Below are positions 6,256 through 8,880 of a stretch of 8,880 bases of DNA, in pieces. A program made the translations under genes and the position numbers. The stretch is from an uncultured Acidimicrobium sp. (GTDB lineage Bacteria; Actinomycetota; Acidimicrobiia; Acidimicrobiales; Ilumatobacteraceae). The DNA is taken from the NCBI GenBank assembly GCA_903853285.1, contig CAINTF010000245.1, positions 1 to 8,880 on the forward strand. The letters are read 5' to 3'. The notes under the pieces are model-generated. The model was not told where the DNA came from, did not search any database, and saw only the letters and a list, made by a program, of their open reading frames with translations. The stretch's first letter is position 1. The number at the start of each line of letters is the position of its first letter.

Positions 6256-7083
6256 ATGTCTGATGCAATTGGTCTCTACCTCAACGAAATCGGCAAAGTC
6301 GCCCTCCTCAATGCTGAGGACGAGCGCAACCTTTCCAAGGCCATCGAAAAGGGTCGCGACGCGGCCATAGCGATGAAGAAGGGCGAGCGCAGTGCAGCTT
6401 TGCGCGCCGACCTTCGTGGCGCAGCCAAGGCCAAAGACCACTTCATTCGTTCCAACCTCCGACTGGTTGTCTCAATCGCCCGTCGTTACCCATTGCCACA
6501 GGGCATGGACTTGTTGGACTTGATCCAAGAGGGCAACTTGGGCCTCGAGCACGCCGTCGACAAGTTTGACTGGCGCCGTGGTTTCAAATTCTCAACCTAT
6601 GCAACGTTCTGGATCCGTCAGGCCATCGGCCGTGCGCTTGACCAGAAGGCCAGCCTCATCCGCATTCCTGGCGATCGCTCAGCAACTTTGCGTGCAGCTC
6701 TTCGTCAGGGTTCTGGCGATGCAGAAGGTCTCGATGCAATGAACGCCGAATTGCACCGCCTCACCACCCCGGTCTCGCTTGACAAAACCATCGGTGACGA
6801 CGGCGATGCAACTCTTGGCGACTTGGTACCAAACGACGACATCAGCCCAGAAGAGGCCGTGATGTCGATGGTTGACACCGACTTGCTCGACAACTTGCTC
6901 AACACACTTGACGAGCGCGCCCGTTACGCAGTTGAGGCACGCTTCGGCATGCACGATGGCGAGCGCAAGAGCTTCCGTCAGGTTGGCGAAGAACTCGGCG
7001 TTACTGCTGAAGCCGCACGCCGACTCGTGAGCCGTGCAGTTGATTCATTGCGCGAAGATTCTGGCGATTTCCTGACCGTATAA
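6256..7083 (+). CDS. Sigma-70 family RNA polymerase sigma factor, divergent group 2-like
   Basis: A 275-residue sigma factor that directs RNA polymerase to promoters. Region 1.2 is at about 3-33 (D-A-I-G-L-Y-L-N-E-I-G), with no region 1.1. Region 2 spans about 61-138 with N-L-R-L-V-V-S-I-A-R-R-Y, D-L-I-Q-E-G-N-L-G-L, and the DNA-melting/-10 helix F-S-T-Y-A-T-F-W-I-R-Q-A-I (112-124), ending I-R-I-P. Region 3 is shortened: 33 residues lie between R-I-P and P-V-S-L, against about 50 in housekeeping factors. The region 3.2 finger P-V-S-L-D-K-T-I-G-D-D-G-D-A-T-L-G-D-L is at 172-190. Region 4 spans about 210-267, with helix-turn-helix V-G-E-E-L-G-V-T-A-E-A-A-R-R-L. The start is secure because region 1.2 begins at once. 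The architecture resembles HrdB/SigB-type rather than ECF factors. It follows an unusual C-rich leader; its own regulation and target promoters are unknown. Confidence 0.93.
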   Translation: MSDAIGLYLNEIGKVALLNAEDERNLSKAIEKGRDAAIAMKKGERSAALRADLRGAAKAKDHFIRSNLRLVVSIARRYPLPQGMDLLDLIQEGNLGLEHAVDKFDWRRGFKFSTYATFWIRQAIGRALDQKASLIRIPGDRSATLRAALRQGSGDAEGLDAMNAELHRLTTPVSLDKTIGDDGDATLGDLVPNDDISPEEAVMSMVDTDLLDNLLNTLDERARYAVEARFGMHDGERKSFRQVGEELGVTAEAARRLVSRAVDSLREDSGDFLTV

Positions 7084-7135
7084 AACCCGCTGGGTTTAGC
7101 CACGGCAGGTTCGTACACTGAAAGTACAGAGCCCT

Positions 7136-8485
7136 ATGACACGCAACTGGACACCTTCATCTTGGCAGAGCATGCCTGCTGTGCAACAGCCACAATGGCC
7201 TGACTCGGGCGAACTCGAACGCGCACTCAAACAGATCGCCACGTTTCCCCCACTCGTATTTGCGGGTGAAGCACGATCGTTGCAAGCTGCCCTGGGCCAA
7301 GTGGCAAGCGGTAATGCATTTTTGTTGCAAGCCGGTGACTGCGCAGAAAGTTTTGAAGAGTTCACCGCAGTCAACATTCGTGAAAAGCTTCGCGTTATTT
7401 TGCAGATGGCTGTCATGCTCACCTATTCGATGGGCGTGCCCGTCGTCAAAGTAGGTCGCATTGCAGGTCAGTTTGCAAAGCCACGTTCAGCCAACACCGA
7501 GAAGGTTGGCAACATTGAGCTGCCAGTTTTTCGTGGTCACATGGTCAACGACCCAGCAGCACACGAAGATGCACGACGCCCAAACCCAGAGCGTTTGGTG
7601 CAGGCATACCACCAGTCGGCAAGCACGCTCAACTTGTTGCGCGCTTTCACCAAGGGCGGCTTCGCTGACCTCAACCGCGTACATGCGTGGAACCAAGAGT
7701 TTGTAGCAACGAGCGCTGAGGGTCAGCGCTATGAGCAAGTTGCTGCTGAGATCGAGCGCGCACTTGCATTTATGCGTGCATGCGGAGTCGACACAGAGAC
7801 CAACAGCGCACTGCATCAAGTTGACGTCTACACAAGTCACGAAGCACTGATTTTGGGCTACGAAGAAGCACTCACCCGCCAAGATTCACTAACTGGCGGA
7901 TGGTACGACTGCAGCGCTCACATGCTGTGGATCGGCGAGCGCACGCGTCAACTCGACGGCGCGCACATTGAGTTTCTTCGCGGTGTGGGCAACCCAATTG
8001 GTTGCAAAATTGGCAAAGACACAAGTGTCGACTTCGTTCTCAACCTCTGCGAGACGCTCAATCCATCGCGTATTCCCGGACGACTCACGCTGATCACCCG
8101 CATGGGCGCAGACAATGTTGAAGAAGCACTGCGTCCACTGCTTCGTGCTGTGCGCGACACTGGGCACCCAGTTGTGTGGGCATGCGACCCAATGCACGCC
8201 AACACGTTCACCGCACCAAATGGTCGCAAGACTCGTCACTTTGATGACATCATTCGTGAAATCACTGGCTTCGTATCTGCTCACCGCGCAGAAGGCACAT
8301 GGCCAGGCGGAATACATATCGAACTTACCGGTGACAATGTGACCGAGTGTCTTGGTGGCGCAGAGGCTGTGAGTAACGAAGATCTTGATACGCGCTATGA
8401 AACCGTTTGCGACCCACGTCTAAACGCTCGTCAATCGCTTGACCTTGCATTCCGCGTTGCAGAACTGATTCGCGACAAGAATTAG
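7136..8485 (+). CDS. aroG: Class II 3-deoxy-7-phosphoheptulonate (DAHP) synthase
   Basis: Condenses phosphoenolpyruvate and erythrose 4-phosphate into DAHP, the entry step of the shikimate pathway to aromatic amino acids. At 449 residues it has the length of class II (plant/Mycobacterium AroG-like) enzymes, including the N-terminal extension (W-T-P-S-S-W at 5-10). Visible family motifs: G-D-C-A-E (67-71, Cys69 a metal ligand), K-V-G-R-I-A-G-Q-F-A-K-P-R-S, F-R-G-H-M-V-N, S-A-H-M-L-W-I-G-E-R-T, C-K-I-G, I-T-R-M-G, C-D-P-M-H-A-N-T (metal-binding His), H-I-E-L-T-G-D-N-V-T-E-C-L-G-G (Glu ligand) and Y-E-T-V-C-D-P-R-L-N (Asp ligand). All ligands known from the Mycobacterium enzyme appear intact. 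A weak ACAGAG purine stretch precedes the ATG by 3 nt. It lies 52 bp after the sigma gene, so it may be independently transcribed, and 5 bp before the hydrolase gene. The symbol follows mycobacterial usage; other actinobacteria call it aroH or aroF. Confidence 0.97.
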   Translation: MTRNWTPSSWQSMPAVQQPQWPDSGELERALKQIATFPPLVFAGEARSLQAALGQVASGNAFLLQAGDCAESFEEFTAVNIREKLRVILQMAVMLTYSMGVPVVKVGRIAGQFAKPRSANTEKVGNIELPVFRGHMVNDPAAHEDARRPNPERLVQAYHQSASTLNLLRAFTKGGFADLNRVHAWNQEFVATSAEGQRYEQVAAEIERALAFMRACGVDTETNSALHQVDVYTSHEALILGYEEALTRQDSLTGGWYDCSAHMLWIGERTRQLDGAHIEFLRGVGNPIGCKIGKDTSVDFVLNLCETLNPSRIPGRLTLITRMGADNVEEALRPLLRAVRDTGHPVVWACDPMHANTFTAPNGRKTRHFDDIIREITGFVSAHRAEGTWPGGIHIELTGDNVTECLGGAEAVSNEDLDTRYETVCDPRLNARQSLDLAFRVAELIRDKN

Positions 8486-8490
8486 TGCCT

Positions 8491-8880
8491 ATGGGCACAA
8501 AACTGGCGCAATCATTTGCGCTCACCAGTACATGGGGCGCGCCCAATACTGCTGCCGGCGTCATTGACCAAACTGGCACTTTGCATTTAAGCGGTGATGC
8601 CGAATTTAGGTTTCGACTTGCATCGATTAGCAAACTCATAACGGCTTGGTCTGCCCTCATTGCAGTTGAAGACGGCTCCGTTTCATTTGACGATCAAGTC
8701 GGTCAAGAGGGATGCACACTTCGACATTTACTCAGTCATGCTGGCGGCTACGGGTTTGACAATGGAGCACCAATCATTAGCCCGGGTCGCAAGCGCGTGT
8801 ATTCCAACACTGCGTACGAACTGCTTGCTGCGCATATCTCTACACAAGTTGAAATGAATTTCGACGAATATTTATTTGAA
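8491..8880 (+). CDS. Serine hydrolase, beta-lactamase family (class C/DD-peptidase-like), 3' end outside window
   Basis: The frame opened by the ATG at 8491 runs 130 codons without a stop to the right edge. Its N-terminal portion matches serine beta-lactamase-like hydrolases (PF00144 type). The nucleophile motif SxxK is S45-I-S-K48 in F-R-L-A-S-I-S-K-L-I-T-A. It is followed by E-D-G-S-V-S-F-D-D-Q-V, by L-R-H-L-L-S-H-A-G-G-Y-G (77-88), and by the Y-x-N motif Y104-S-N106 in Y-S-N-T-A-Y-E-L-L-A. No signal peptide or membrane segment is seen at the N-terminus, so the product looks cytosolic, unlike periplasmic beta-lactamases. An in-frame GTG at 8485 shares one base with the DAHP synthase stop and is an alternative start. 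With a 5-bp gap, co-transcription with DAHP synthase is likely. The family includes esterases, peptidases and beta-lactamases; the substrate cannot be told. Confidence 0.88.
   Translation, partial: MGTKLAQSFALTSTWGAPNTAAGVIDQTGTLHLSGDAEFRFRLASISKLITAWSALIAVEDGSVSFDDQVGQEGCTLRHLLSHAGGYGFDNGAPIISPGRKRVYSNTAYELLAAHISTQVEMNFDEYLFE

Noticed and set aside
6124..6441. 105-codon minus-strand frame spanning the sigma start and the C tracts
   Set aside because: It covers the coding start of the sigma gene and the noncoding leader, has no recognisable domain, and its Gly/Val-rich sequence reflects the complementary strand.
7083..7097. Hairpin AAACCC-GCT-GGGTTT directly after the sigma factor stop
   Set aside because: The stem has only six pairs, three of them A-T, and no T tract follows, so it does not qualify as an intrinsic terminator.
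7114..7119. TACACT as a -10 box for DAHP synthase
   Set aside because: It matches four of six consensus bases and lies at a fair distance from the ATG, but no -35-like hexamer is found 16-18 bases upstream.
7487..7882. 131-codon open frame on the minus strand opposite DAHP synthase
   Set aside because: The translation is Cys/Val-rich without family resemblance; it is a by-product of codon bias in the conserved plus-strand gene.

Overview
The window looks like chromosomal core DNA from an actinobacterium, most likely of the Acidimicrobiia type. This is inferred from gene content and order: a nadD / LCP-type envelope protein / rsfS cluster, a class II (plant and actinobacterial type) DAHP synthase, a lysine/alanine-rich protein tail, and a divergent primary-like sigma factor. 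GC content appears intermediate by eye. I see no insertion sequence, phage gene, CRISPR array or toxin-antitoxin pair. The window is densely coding, and the longest gene-free stretch is about 160 bp (6093-6255).

Region by region. 1-1719 (+): two coupled inner-membrane permeases of a polyamine-type (Pot-like) ABC importer, the first cut by the left edge. 1731-2792 (-): the matching ATPase, converging on the permeases with an 11-bp gap. 2817-2889 (-): tRNA-Ala(GGC), 24 bp upstream of the ATPase start and with no terminator between them. 2927-6092 (-): a tight cluster read in the order nadD, degenerate LCP/LytR_C protein, rsfS, SDR oxidoreductase, with overlaps of 4 bp and 8 bp and then a 10-bp gap. 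6093-6255: the divergent intergenic region, holding three C6 tracts spaced 11 and 22 bp apart and a short palindrome. 6256-7083 (+): a small divergent sigma-70 family factor. 7136-8485 (+): class II DAHP synthase, the first step of the shikimate pathway. 8491-8880 (+): the start of a serine beta-lactamase-like hydrolase, cut by the right edge.

How the genes relate: the minus-strand cluster combines NAD synthesis (NadD), an envelope-anchored LCP relative and ribosome silencing (RsfS), a neighbourhood common in Actinobacteria, with an NAD-type SDR added. The transporter is split over two convergent units, so permeases and ATPase must be coordinated from separate promoters.

The points most worth a second look are the sigma factor, with a shortened region 3 and substituted promoter-contact residues behind a C-rich, Shine-Dalgarno-less leader; the pentapeptide-repeat lysine tail on RsfS; and the LCP protein that seems to have lost catalytic residues. 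I found no clear case for a wholly new multi-gene system.
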